64,000 nucleotides of DNA, taken from the NCBI GenBank assembly GCA_037718865.1, contig JBBJMP010000001.1:434001-498000 (forward strand), in the 5' to 3' direction. The number at the start of each line of letters is the position of its first letter. The stretch's first letter is position 1. The translations under genes and the position numbers were made by a program. Positions 36,861-44,924 of this stretch are shown here, one piece after another. The notes beneath the pieces were generated by a model. That model was not told the DNA's origin. It saw nothing but the letters and a program-made list of their open reading frames with translations, and did not search any database. Origin of the DNA: JADCRZ01 sp037718865 (GTDB lineage: Bacteria; Bacteroidota; Bacteroidia; Chitinophagales; Chitinophagaceae).

Positions 36861-37715
36861 ATGAATTTTCATAATATTTTAGATCAAATAAAAAAAATAG
36901 ATCCTGAAGTCTATGACCGTCGGCACGACAGAAGGTCTGCCATGAAGAACGTAGTGAACGCCGGTGGTAAATTAGCATTAGCTACAATACCGATCGCATT
37001 GGGTTCTTTATTTACAAAGACTCATGCCCAACCTGCATCCCCACAAATTCTTGAGGTATTGAATTTTGCTTTAACGCTGGAATACCTGGAGGCCGAATTC
37101 TATAATGTGGGTCTTGCTGCACAGAATTTAATTCCTGCCGGCGATGACCGCATGGCTTTTGAAGTGATCGCTAAACACGAAAATGCACATGTTGTGTTGC
37201 TTATGGAAGCGATTAAGATGTTGGGAGGAGCACCTGTCGCTAAACCTACCTTTGATTTTACTGCTGGGAACGGAAGCGGAACGGGGCCTTTCAATGGTGT
37301 ATTCGGAAACTATGATCTATTCCTTGCTGTATCGCAAACGTTTGAAGATACAGGTGTAAGAGCGTATAAAGGACAGGCAGGTAACCTTATGAGCGTCAAT
37401 GAGGTGTTGAGAACTGCTTTACAGATACATTCTGTAGAAGCAAGGCATGCGGCTCATGTCAGGGAAATACGCGGCAGAAGGCCAAGTGCTTTAGTAGTCG
37501 GTATACCGCAGCCCTGGATTACGCTAAATCAAAGCCACATCTCCTCGCCAGCGGTACAGCCGTCTTATAACGGGGAAGAAAATACGATGCAGGCCGGGAT
37601 ACAAATTATGGGCATTAATAGTTTTGCCATTACCGCAGAAGACGCTTCTGAATCATTTGACGAACCCTTAACAAAAGCACAGGTCTTGGCCATTGTTGAC
37701 CCGTTTATAGTCTAA
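36861..37715 (+). CDS. Exported ferritin-like domain protein 2
   Basis: This 284-residue paralogue of the preceding protein has the signal region RRSAMKNVVNAGGKLALATI ending THAQ. Ferritin-like ligand motifs are in LTLEYLEAEFYN, KHENAHVVLLMEA, TFEDTGVRAYKG and HSVEARHAAHVREI. A ~60-residue C-terminal extension lacks similarity to protein 1. It is translated 10 bp after protein 1, so the two may form a complex. Such pairs are common in Bacteroidota stress loci. Confidence 0.85.
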   Translation: MNFHNILDQIKKIDPEVYDRRHDRRSAMKNVVNAGGKLALATIPIALGSLFTKTHAQPASPQILEVLNFALTLEYLEAEFYNVGLAAQNLIPAGDDRMAFEVIAKHENAHVVLLMEAIKMLGGAPVAKPTFDFTAGNGSGTGPFNGVFGNYDLFLAVSQTFEDTGVRAYKGQAGNLMSVNEVLRTALQIHSVEARHAAHVREIRGRRPSALVVGIPQPWITLNQSHISSPAVQPSYNGEENTMQAGIQIMGINSFAITAEDASESFDEPLTKAQVLAIVDPFIV

Positions 37716-37779
37716 GAAATGCAAAAAAGCAATTAATTTGGGGACTCGTCCGGGTCCCTTAACTCTTAAAATTTTTTTT

Positions 37780-38406
37780 ATGAAAACATCATTTAAACGC
37801 TTTGGTTCTTTGGTTGTTTTTATTTTTATGTTATTCACCTTAAGCATCTCCTGTGAAAAAGATCATGGAAAAGATGATCCTAAAAATTCCAGATGTCCGA
37901 ATGCTGAATCTACCATTGCTAACTGGCCGGACGTATCTAAAATGGTTGCCCAAAAGATGATTGAAAAATATGGGCAGCCTCACGGAGTGACTCCGCATAT
38001 GTTGGTCTGGAGTAATAACGGGCCATGGAAAATGACCATCGTTTCCCGCGATCCGGTGCAACACAATTTCCCCACACCGCATCCAGACCTGTTGGAGCAA
38101 TCTATTAATTACAAAGTACCCGTTAATAAATATGATGATATGGCTGCTTATGATGGCAGCGTAATCCTGGAACGTACCAAAGGCGAAATGTCGGCCCGGT
38201 GTGATGAGGAAGGTGCTAATTTCTTAGCTATTAACCTGGCTAACGACGTAGCTACGGAAAAAAAGACTACAGAGCAGGCCCGTGCTTATTATACTATGGC
38301 AATGAAGACATTTAAGGAAACAGGTCAGATGGATCCTTACATGAAGGGATTCGTATTTACCGTTCCAGGCAGCGGAACTGCAGATCCGGACATGAAAACG
38401 TTTTAA
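37780..38406 (+). CDS. Secreted/lipoprotein with unrecognised domain shared with the gene at 38938
   Basis: This 208-residue protein starts at the ATG at 37780, has a signal with a possible lipobox (LSISC), and carries one ~150-residue domain. Notable motifs are IEKYGQPHGVTPHMLVWSNN, HNFPTPHPDLLEQSINYKVP and GEMSARCDEEGANFLAINLA. The same motifs recur in the N-terminal half of the protein at 38938. I do not recognise the family. Its position behind two ferritin-like genes suggests a stress or desiccation role (inference). Confidence 0.7.
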   Translation: MKTSFKRFGSLVVFIFMLFTLSISCEKDHGKDDPKNSRCPNAESTIANWPDVSKMVAQKMIEKYGQPHGVTPHMLVWSNNGPWKMTIVSRDPVQHNFPTPHPDLLEQSINYKVPVNKYDDMAAYDGSVILERTKGEMSARCDEEGANFLAINLANDVATEKKTTEQARAYYTMAMKTFKETGQMDPYMKGFVFTVPGSGTADPDMKTF

Positions 38407-38676
38407 TGTAGTTTAACTTTAGTAACCAATATTGCTACATTTACAATTTGCAAGGTAAAAAAGCCTCTTTACAGCAAGCTTTCTAGGATCTCCGGCAGAA
38501 ATGCAAATCAATAGCACCCGATCAAAGTTTTCCTGTAAATGATTCAGGAAGCCATTTGAATTTACAATTCAGATGGCTTTTTTTATTTAGAGTAAATTAT
38601 GGTTGATTCTAATACTAAAGGCTTAGAAAGATGGTAAAATAGAGCTCATCTTTGCGCAAAAAGATGTTTTAACCTT
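38407..38676. other. Gene-free region with terminator
   Basis: No gene is visible. It contains the terminator at 38549-38584 and otherwise AT-rich sequence. Confidence 0.4.
38549..38584 (+). terminator. Rho-independent terminator
   Basis: AAGCCAT/ATGGCTT with an inner TGAAT/ATTCA stem, followed by a T-run, downstream of the gene ending at 38406. Confidence 0.7.
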
Positions 38677-38840
38677 TAGAGCTGCTTTTCTGGTAGTATA
38701 ATGTAAAAGACGGTTCCTTTTCCTGCCCTTGATGTAGCCCAAATTTTTCCGTGATGATTCTGAGCAATTTTTTTACAGAGCGCTAACCTGATACCAGTAC
38801 CGCTATATTCTGTTTTGCCATGAAGCCGAACTGATTCTAC
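38677..38840 (-). pseudogene. 3' remnant of a sensor histidine kinase
   Basis: Minus-strand translation gives LHGKTEYSGTGIRLALCKKI and AQNHHGKIWATSRAGKGTVF, which is the G-box end of a HATPase_c domain. The rest of the kinase is missing on the 5' side and the last codons appear frameshifted, so this is a fragment. Confidence 0.65.
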
Positions 38841-38937
38841 CAAAATAAATAACAAGGTTGCTAAAAACTAAAAAGTCGTTCAGGTGGTCAGCTTTTTGCA
38901 GCAATACATATATTATTTAATTTCTTAAATTATAATT

Positions 38938-40062
38938 ATGAAAAAAGAGAATAAAATACTGGCTATTGCTCTACTGGCTGGGATTGGGATGTTCAGTTGC
39001 AATCCGTCAGAATCAAACAATAAAAAAAGCATGGGTGATACGCTGAACAGAACGCAAAGCAATGTAGCTATGGCTGATGGGGCAGATATGCCTGATGTAT
39101 CGGCCTGGCCCGAGCGGCCCCGGCTTGCAGCTAAAGAAATGTTTGCAAAATATGGTGCCCCGGTTGAAGTTTCTTCAGAGGCAATTATCTGGCACAACGA
39201 AGGTCCGTTTAAACGCATTATGGTAACAAAGAAAGAAGTACCCCACGATTTTCCTTTACCTCATATGGATTTTTTAGAGCACACCATTTCTTATAATGTA
39301 CCTATCGATAAGATAGATGATATAGTAGCATTTGATGCCAGTACCACCATTAATAAAACGCAGGGAGAAATGTCGGCCAGATGTGATCTGGAAGGACACA
39401 ATATTCTTACACATAACCTTGCCGTTGATATTATCAACGGCAAAAAAACTGTTGAGCAGGCAAGAGTAGCTTTTGGTGAAATTGTAACATTAGATTTTGG
39501 TGGAAAGCACCCGCCTTATGTAGAGAAATTGCAATTTACACCGCCAGCAGAAGGGGTGCTATTTCCTGATAAACCCATTGTTGCCGGTTCGCCTATGCGT
39601 GACGTGCCTGGCACGGAAGGCACTGATGCTGAAGTGCTTTCCTTTGCACTGGCAGTTGATGTAAATGAGATTCTGGCGGCTGCAGAGGCTCAGAAAAAGA
39701 AGGTTGGACAGCCGGTGATTGATTATGCTAAAATGCTGCACACAGCGCATGGAGAAAACATGGCAAAGATCATACAACTAGGGCAATCAATAAAGGTAAC
39801 ACCCAGTGATACAAAAGCAGTAGATGCATTAAAAGTAAAGGGCGCAGGAGAATTGGCTATGCTAATACCTCTTGATGGTAGAGAATTTGAAACCGCCTAT
39901 TTAGATGCAATGATCAAAGGGCATACAGAAGTATTAAGTATGATTGACAGTAAACTTCTAACAACAGCTAAGAATAATGCACTGAAAGCGCATTTAACCG
40001 AAACCCGCGGGCATGTGGCTATGCATCTTGAACAAGCAAAAAAATTGAAAGGAAATCCTTAG
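38938..40062 (+). CDS. Lipoprotein: unrecognised domain fused to DUF4142
   Basis: This 374-residue protein has a lipoprotein signal (ALLAGIGMFSC). Residues ~45-200 are the domain shared with the 37780 product (IIWHNEGPFKRIMV, HDFPLPHMDFLEHTISYNVP, GEMSARCDLEGHNILTHNLA). Residues ~225-374 are DUF4142, a ferritin-like helical bundle with DYAKMLHTAHGENMAKI and TAYLDAMIKGHTEVLSMID. The fusion ties the unknown domain to a ferritin-like partner, matching the separate ferritin genes upstream. The function is unknown; envelope stress is likely. Confidence 0.78.
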   Translation: MKKENKILAIALLAGIGMFSCNPSESNNKKSMGDTLNRTQSNVAMADGADMPDVSAWPERPRLAAKEMFAKYGAPVEVSSEAIIWHNEGPFKRIMVTKKEVPHDFPLPHMDFLEHTISYNVPIDKIDDIVAFDASTTINKTQGEMSARCDLEGHNILTHNLAVDIINGKKTVEQARVAFGEIVTLDFGGKHPPYVEKLQFTPPAEGVLFPDKPIVAGSPMRDVPGTEGTDAEVLSFALAVDVNEILAAAEAQKKKVGQPVIDYAKMLHTAHGENMAKIIQLGQSIKVTPSDTKAVDALKVKGAGELAMLIPLDGREFETAYLDAMIKGHTEVLSMIDSKLLTTAKNNALKAHLTETRGHVAMHLEQAKKLKGNP

Positions 40063-40083
40063 TAATAGATTTATAAGATTTAT

Positions 40084-40122
40084 AAAGCGCAGCCTGGAAG
40101 TATAGAATTCATGTTGCGCTTT
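40084..40122 (+). terminator. Hairpin terminator
   Basis: AAAGCGCA pairs with TGCGCTTT across a 23-nt loop, 22 bp after the DUF4142 gene. Confidence 0.5.
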
Positions 40123-40167
40123 ATTAGTCATGTGACTTAAAACGGCAATACAAATACAAACAAAAAA

Positions 40168-41184
40168 ATGGAACAACCAAAAATTGAAGCTAAGAAAATA
40201 GTATCCACGTACCTGCCAAAGGAAGAAAGTGGAATGTCATTTCCCACTGACCGCACAGCACTGTTAGTGATAGACCCGGTAAACGACTTTTTATCGGAGG
40301 GTGGCGCAGGCTATGAGCTAACCAAAAACACGCTGAAGATGAACAATGTGGTGATTAACTTAAAGCGAGTGATTGAAGGCACACGGCAATCAGGCATTCC
40401 CGTACTGTTCGGCCCAATGGCATATACTGCGGAGGATTATGCTGACGAACAATTACAGCGGAAAAGCGGCATTAACCGGCTGATGTTTGAACGAAAAATG
40501 TTTCTTGCAGGGAGCTGGGGCGCAGACTTTCACCCTGACCTGCAGCCGCAGAAGAATGATACTGTGCTGCTGCCGCATAAGAGCTGTGATGTTTTTCAAA
40601 CAGACCTGCCGGAACACTTGCAGCGAATGGGAATAACACACCTCGTAATTGCCGGCATGTCGGCAAACCTCTGCTGTGAATCTACTGGTCGCCATGCTAT
40701 GGAAGCTGGCTTCGATGTAACGTTTCTCTCAGATGCTATCGGAGCATCAAGCGTCCCGGAATATGAGGCTTCCATTCATCTGAATTACCCACTGCTTTCT
40801 AATGCAGTTATCAAAGTTGATGATTTTCTTTTAGCAATTAATAACTCAAACACAGGAAGCGCCAATGTGCAGCCAGGCGATACAGTTCACGGCTCAGATT
40901 ATGGGGAGATCGGCAAGGTTGATAAGGTTATTGAAGCAACAAACGAAACAGAAGGCTACCTGCTGGTACCACGAGGATTAATTTTTAAAACAGATACCTA
41001 TATACCTATGGACGCAGTAATGAAACGCAGTGGAAAAGATGTCTTTATTAACATACCTAAGCTACTAATACTGACAATGCCTTGGAGCGAACCTCCTTTA
41101 AAAAAGGATTGTAAGGAAAAGCAAGGTCCGCCTTCGGCTGAAGTAGACAAATTATATGGCTCCTATTCTCCTTCTGTTCAATAG
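40168..41184 (+). CDS. Isochorismatase-family cysteine hydrolase with PRC/DUF2171-like C-terminus
   Basis: Residues ~25-225 form an isochorismatase-like hydrolase with the triad Asp in LLVIDPVNDFLS, Lys in LLPHKSCDVF, and Cys in AGMSANLCCESTGRHAM. Residues ~235-310 form a small beta domain resembling PRC-barrel/DUF2171 (GEIGKVDKVIEATNETEGYL, then DTYIPMDAVMK). Most family members lack this tail. The substrate is probably an amide or enol-ether of unknown identity. It follows the stress block on the same strand. Confidence 0.85.
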   Translation: MEQPKIEAKKIVSTYLPKEESGMSFPTDRTALLVIDPVNDFLSEGGAGYELTKNTLKMNNVVINLKRVIEGTRQSGIPVLFGPMAYTAEDYADEQLQRKSGINRLMFERKMFLAGSWGADFHPDLQPQKNDTVLLPHKSCDVFQTDLPEHLQRMGITHLVIAGMSANLCCESTGRHAMEAGFDVTFLSDAIGASSVPEYEASIHLNYPLLSNAVIKVDDFLLAINNSNTGSANVQPGDTVHGSDYGEIGKVDKVIEATNETEGYLLVPRGLIFKTDTYIPMDAVMKRSGKDVFINIPKLLILTMPWSEPPLKKDCKEKQGPPSAEVDKLYGSYSPSVQ

Positions 41185-41194
41185 CTAAAATTTA

Positions 41195-41542
41195 TCATGT
41201 ATAAAATAACGATCTTTTTTGAGTAATCGTGATCTTGTTCGAGACTTGCCTAATTATCCGGCATGGGTGCATGCTATGACGGACATGGTTATATACCTTG
41301 ATCACTTCCGGAATTTTTACCTCCCCTACCCTTTTGGCTGTTTCTTCAAGCTTTTCGGCCTGTTTCTGCAGCACCTGAACCATGGCCGGCACCTTGGCCA
41401 GCTGGTTGCTTAAGCTTTCCAATACCGTCTTGTTTTCGACTGCACTGGCAGCATTTACGCCGGTTAGTTTCTCGATGGCAGGTAGCGTTTTTTCAAGCCG
41501 CTCCACTAAGGAAAGCATGACATTTTCGAGGATTTCACTCAT
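41195..41542 (-). CDS. Coiled-coil protein beside MobC remnant, possibly truncated
   Basis: This 115-residue protein is almost wholly helical with heptad-like Leu/Val (VERLEKTLPAIEKL, LQKQAEKLEETAKRV). The last ~30 residues (HSMHPCRIIRQVSNK onward) change composition, as if the true 3' end was replaced. It starts 3 bp after the MobC-like remnant's stop codon on the same strand, so it was probably an accessory mobilisation gene. Confidence 0.5.
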   Translation of the reverse strand: MSEILENVMLSLVERLEKTLPAIEKLTGVNAASAVENKTVLESLSNQLAKVPAMVQVLQKQAEKLEETAKRVGEVKIPEVIKVYNHVRHSMHPCRIIRQVSNKITITQKRSLFYT

Positions 41543-41545
41543 TGC

Positions 41546-41675
41546 TTAAAATTTTTCGATTTGTTTAATGATCTTTTCAGCGGCCAAAGCCGTCCTTATC
41601 CCTCCCTGCCCCTTTAATGCCTTGGCTATCTGGTTCACGTTGTTGGCTATTCCGCGCAGATCCCTTACCCCGGCT
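41546..41675 (-). pseudogene. MobC-like relaxosome protein, C-terminal remnant
   Basis: Minus-strand codons read VRDLRGIANNVNQIAKALKG and then a Lys/Ile-rich tail (KIIKQIEKF) ending at the TAA 41548-41546. The RGIANNVNQIAKA block is the hallmark of bacterial mobilisation (MobC) proteins. An in-frame stop cuts it at its 5' end. Confidence 0.65.
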
Positions 41676-41699
41676 TATCTTGGTTGCTTACAGGCACCG

Positions 41700-41865
41700 C
41701 CTGCGGGCTTTATAGGCCTTTCAGTTTAAATTGATCTAGCAGCTCCTTTGTTCCCATGGCCGTAGCAATCACTTTGCCAAACGCTTTGGCAGATCCTCTT
41801 TGCCGTAAGTGCACGTAATATCTTTCCCATTTAACAATAAGTGGAAAGGCTTATTAATAGATAAT
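41700..41865 (-). pseudogene. Frameshifted ORF fragment
   Basis: Minus-strand translation gives KPFHLLLNGKDITCTYGKED, then in another frame KVIATAMGTKELLDQFKLKG and a stop. This is coding-like but broken by a frameshift near 41775-41790. The family was not recognised; it is probably part of the same lost element as the MobC remnant. Confidence 0.4.
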
Positions 41866-41951
41866 GCCTTCCAAATCCTCTTTGTTTCGGAAAGAAAGTG
41901 TTTAAATTGTTATCCTCCAAATGTGCAAATGATAATACTTAAATCAATCAT

Positions 41952-42272
41952 ATGAACCCACATACATCTCCACACGTAAATCCTCAAAAAAAAACCATAG
42001 AGTTCTTCTTTCACACAGAGTATGCTTCACATGTCACCCTTGCGGGCGCTTCGCAAGTATCTTTGTCCGGAAGTTTTAATAATTGGGCCCAGGACGAGCT
42101 ATTAATGAAACCTGATAAGGACGGTTTGTGGGTAATTGAGATTCCAATCTTGCCGAAGGGCAGGTATTACTACAAATTTTTCGTAGATGACAAATTGTGG
42201 ATAGAGGATATTGATAACCCATACCGTGAACCTGATGGTTTAACAGGCTTTAAAAGTATATTGTTTGTATAG
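41952..42272 (+). CDS. CBM48/AMPK-type glycogen-binding domain protein
   Basis: This 106-residue single E-set domain resembles the glycogen-binding module of AMPK-beta and isoamylase N-termini. Motifs are VSLSGSFNNWAQDEL, GLWVIEIPILPKGRYYYKFF and WIEDIDNPYREPD. It has no catalytic domain or signal peptide, so it probably binds alpha-glucans or other glycans in the cytoplasm. Confidence 0.85.
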   Translation: MNPHTSPHVNPQKKTIEFFFHTEYASHVTLAGASQVSLSGSFNNWAQDELLMKPDKDGLWVIEIPILPKGRYYYKFFVDDKLWIEDIDNPYREPDGLTGFKSILFV

Positions 42273-42295
42273 AGTCTTCTTGAAATAGAAAAACA

Positions 42296-42323
42296 AAAAA
42301 CCCTTAGAGATCTAGGGGTTTTT
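42296..42323 (+). terminator. Rho-independent terminator
   Basis: AAAAACCCTTAGA pairs with TCTAGGGGTTTTT (one G-U pair), 23 bp after the CBM gene. Confidence 0.75.
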
Positions 42324-42692
42324 CATAAAATGGAATTTTCAGCTTTTAATAGGTCCTGGATATAGGTTCAGTTTTAATGGAAAAGGTTCTGAAACAGGCT
42401 TGATGTTCTTTCATCGATATTGGATAATCAAAAGTAGAATATATTTAGATCTTGCCGATGGATCTGTGTTAGGTGAGTAAATTGTTGCATTCAAGGCATG
42501 TATACCATATAAGTGTAGTTAAATTTAATCCTTACAATCAGCTTTAAACTTCAAATGGAAATACACTAATCAAGTGCTATTGCCCAGGAAATAATTTTAT
42601 GTCAAATTAAGTACAGACCTTTGATAATAAGACATTACCTCAAGTTTTATAACCATCTTATGCCTTAATGGCTTGAGATCAAATTTTATATT
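42324..42692. other. Intergenic region with possible ORF fragment
   Basis: No intact gene. The stretch 42349-42480 translates as IGPGYRFSFNGKGSETGLMF and onward to a stop, faintly like an RHS core end. The rest is AT-rich. Confidence 0.3.
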
Positions 42693-42995
42693 ATGACAAC
42701 CAGTGATTATTGTATTATAGATGATGAAACAATAAGCGAAGTAGGCTTACGACTATCTGATAAGCCAGTTATTGCTCAAATAGATCCTTACGCAAGAGTA
42801 TTCGAATATCCCCATTTAGATAATGTATTTGTAATGGAAAGTGATCTTTACGGTAACAAAATGCCTAAGGATTCTTGTTTTATAGCTTTCTATGGTCACC
42901 ATGGTTTACTAGGAAAACATTTGTTGGTAGAAACGCTTAAGAAGTCCAGTGTAGATGATATTAAAAAGATCGTAGAAAGTAATTTAGAAGGTTGA
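42693..42995 (+). CDS. Hypothetical acidic protein
   Basis: This 100-residue cytoplasmic protein has no signal or membrane segment and an acidic, mixed alpha/beta composition (YCIIDDETISEVGLRLSDKP, CFIAFYGHHGLLGKHLLVE). I do not recognise a family. It lies 45 bp upstream of acylphosphatase. An immunity-protein role is conceivable given the RHS-like fragment upstream, but nothing proves it. Confidence 0.55.
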   Translation: MTTSDYCIIDDETISEVGLRLSDKPVIAQIDPYARVFEYPHLDNVFVMESDLYGNKMPKDSCFIAFYGHHGLLGKHLLVETLKKSSVDDIKKIVESNLEG

Positions 42996-43040
42996 AGAAA
43001 TTCATCAGCTTCAAAGCTATCATAGATTCCCCTTAAACGA

Positions 43041-43310
43041 ATGTCCACCGTTCATCTTATCATACACGGAAAAGTACAGGGCGTATTTTACAGAGCTTCC
43101 GCGAAAAGAATGGCGGAGCAATCTAATATAAAGGGCTGGATTCGTAACAGCCCGGAAGGGAATGTCGAGATCATCGCGCAAGGCGCTGATGAACAAGTTG
43201 AAAAATTTATACATTGGTGTAAACAGGGGCCCTCCGGTGCCAGGGTCGATAACTGCCTGGTTGAACCTGCCGAAGAACAACCCTTCCATACCTTTAACAT
43301 CGTTCATTAG
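43041..43310 (+). CDS. acyP: Acylphosphatase
   Basis: This 89-residue enzyme hydrolyses acyl phosphates. It has the signature GKVQGVFYRASAKRMA with the phosphate-binding loop and catalytic Arg, and GWIRNSPEGNVEI with the catalytic Asn. The length is normal. Confidence 0.95.
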   Translation: MSTVHLIIHGKVQGVFYRASAKRMAEQSNIKGWIRNSPEGNVEIIAQGADEQVEKFIHWCKQGPSGARVDNCLVEPAEEQPFHTFNIVH

Positions 43311-43354
43311 CATTGATAGCCATCCTTGCGTAATATTGCCGGAAATTTGTTTTA

Positions 43355-43798
43355 ATGAAGGGTAATGCTGCTTTAATTACTTTTATAGCTGTGCTCTCGG
43401 TGATTTCAGGGTATCTCATGTCCAAAGCGTCTTTTATTGGAAAGGCCGGCATGAGCCTGTTCTACAGGGAATACAATTTTTTAAAAACCTGGTGGAAGGG
43501 AGGATTGCTTATCTTTTTAAGCCTGTTATTACTATACGGCATACACCGGTTCATTCAGAACAGGTATTATCCCGGAAAAGCAAAAACCATGCATATCCTG
43601 TCTTGTATCCTTGCTATGATAGGCTTGTACTTTACCTACAATGATTTCCGTCATACGCTTTCGCACCGCCTGCTTGGTGAACGTTTTCACCTGGGTGCTT
43701 ATCTGTTCTGGATCGGCTGGGTGGTGATCAGTTGTTATTATTATCTGCGACCACCTAATAGTCATAACGATAAAGAGTTATCTGTCACTATTAAGTAG
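43355..43798 (+). CDS. Four-helix membrane protein, unknown
   Basis: This 147-residue protein has four predicted membrane helices (~5-25, 45-65, 78-98, 115-135) and a short cytoplasmic tail. No family was recognised. It lies between acyP and korB on the same strand. Confidence 0.65.
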   Translation: MKGNAALITFIAVLSVISGYLMSKASFIGKAGMSLFYREYNFLKTWWKGGLLIFLSLLLLYGIHRFIQNRYYPGKAKTMHILSCILAMIGLYFTYNDFRHTLSHRLLGERFHLGAYLFWIGWVVISCYYYLRPPNSHNDKELSVTIK

Positions 43799-43832
43799 TT
43801 AGTAATCTGCCCACTTGCCCGTTTTCATATTC

Positions 43833-43863
43833 TTGTTCAATGACTAATATTCAAATATCTTTG
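43833..43863 (+). promoter_or_regulatory. Predicted korB promoter
   Basis: TTG (43833-43835) is followed after 20 bp by TATCTTTG (43856-43863), matching the Bacteroidota -33/-7 pattern. The korB ATG is at 43884. Confidence 0.5.
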
Positions 43864-43883
43864 CCACTGAGAAATTGTTAATT

Positions 43884-44924
43884 ATGAAAGAGAGCCTTGC
43901 CGCTACCCAACTATCCGCTTTAACGGCTAAAGATTTTATGACGGACCAGGAAGTCCGTTGGTGTCCGGGGTGCGGAGATTATAGTATACTGGCCCAGGTG
44001 CAAAAAATAATGCCCGGCCTCGGTATCCCCCGCGAAAACATTGTCATTGTATCTGGTATCGGTTGCAGCAGCCGGTTTCCCTATTATATGGATACCTATG
44101 GAATGCATTCCATCCATGGCCGCGCAACAGCCGTTGCCAGCGGCTTAAAGGCGGCCAGACCCGATTTAAGCGTCTGGATAGTAACGGGAGACGGCGACAG
44201 CTTAAGTATCGGCGGTAACCACACCATTCACCTGTTGCGCCGGAACTTCGATGTGAACATCATGCTGTTCAATAACCAAATATATGGGTTAACCAAGGGA
44301 CAATATTCCCCTACTTCGGAAGAAAGAAAAATCACTAAATCAACCCCTTACGGCAGCATTGACCATCCCTTTAATCCGCTGGCACTGGCTATGGGAGCAG
44401 ATGCCACCTTTATTGCCAGAAGCATGGACCGGGATCCCAAGCATTTACAGGATATGCTGAAACGCAGTTACTCTCACAAGGGTGCTTCTTTCCTGGAGAT
44501 TTACCAGAACTGCAATATTTTCAATGATGGCGCTTTTGAAATATTCACCGAAAAGGCTTCTAAGCCTGAAGAAGTGCTATTTCTCGAGCAAGGTAAACCC
44601 CTGATTTTCGGCGCACAGCGCAATAAGGGCATAAAGCTGGATGGTTTTAAACCTATAGTTGTCGAGGCGGGTGAAGGTTTTAGTGCAGATGACCTGTGGG
44701 TACACGACGAGAAAGACTTTTATAAAGCACAGATACTGGTCAGAATGTTTGACGACCCCAAAACGGAAGGTCATCTACCCCGGCCCTTCGGTGTTTTTTA
44801 CCAGGCGGAGAGAGATTGTTACGAAGATGTAATGGCTATGCAGATAGAAGATGTGATTGCCACTAAAGGCAAGGGAGACCTGGATAAATTATTAAGGGGA
44901 AGAGAGATCTGGACGATTACTTAA
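43884..44924 (+). CDS. korB: 2-oxoacid:ferredoxin oxidoreductase beta subunit
   Basis: This is the beta subunit of 2-oxoglutarate (or related 2-oxoacid) ferredoxin oxidoreductase, carrying the TPP site. The 346-residue chain shows RWCPGCGDYSILAQ, the TPP/Mg motif WIVTGDGDSLSIGGNH, LFNNQIYGLTKGQYSPTSE, and GCSSRFPYY. The start is the ATG at 43884; a TTG at 43875 is in frame. The alpha/gamma subunit gene korA, normally adjacent, is absent here: the upstream neighbour is a small membrane protein and the downstream gene is convergent. Confidence 0.93.
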   Translation: MKESLAATQLSALTAKDFMTDQEVRWCPGCGDYSILAQVQKIMPGLGIPRENIVIVSGIGCSSRFPYYMDTYGMHSIHGRATAVASGLKAARPDLSVWIVTGDGDSLSIGGNHTIHLLRRNFDVNIMLFNNQIYGLTKGQYSPTSEERKITKSTPYGSIDHPFNPLALAMGADATFIARSMDRDPKHLQDMLKRSYSHKGASFLEIYQNCNIFNDGAFEIFTEKASKPEEVLFLEQGKPLIFGAQRNKGIKLDGFKPIVVEAGEGFSADDLWVHDEKDFYKAQILVRMFDDPKTEGHLPRPFGVFYQAERDCYEDVMAMQIEDVIATKGKGDLDKLLRGREIWTIT

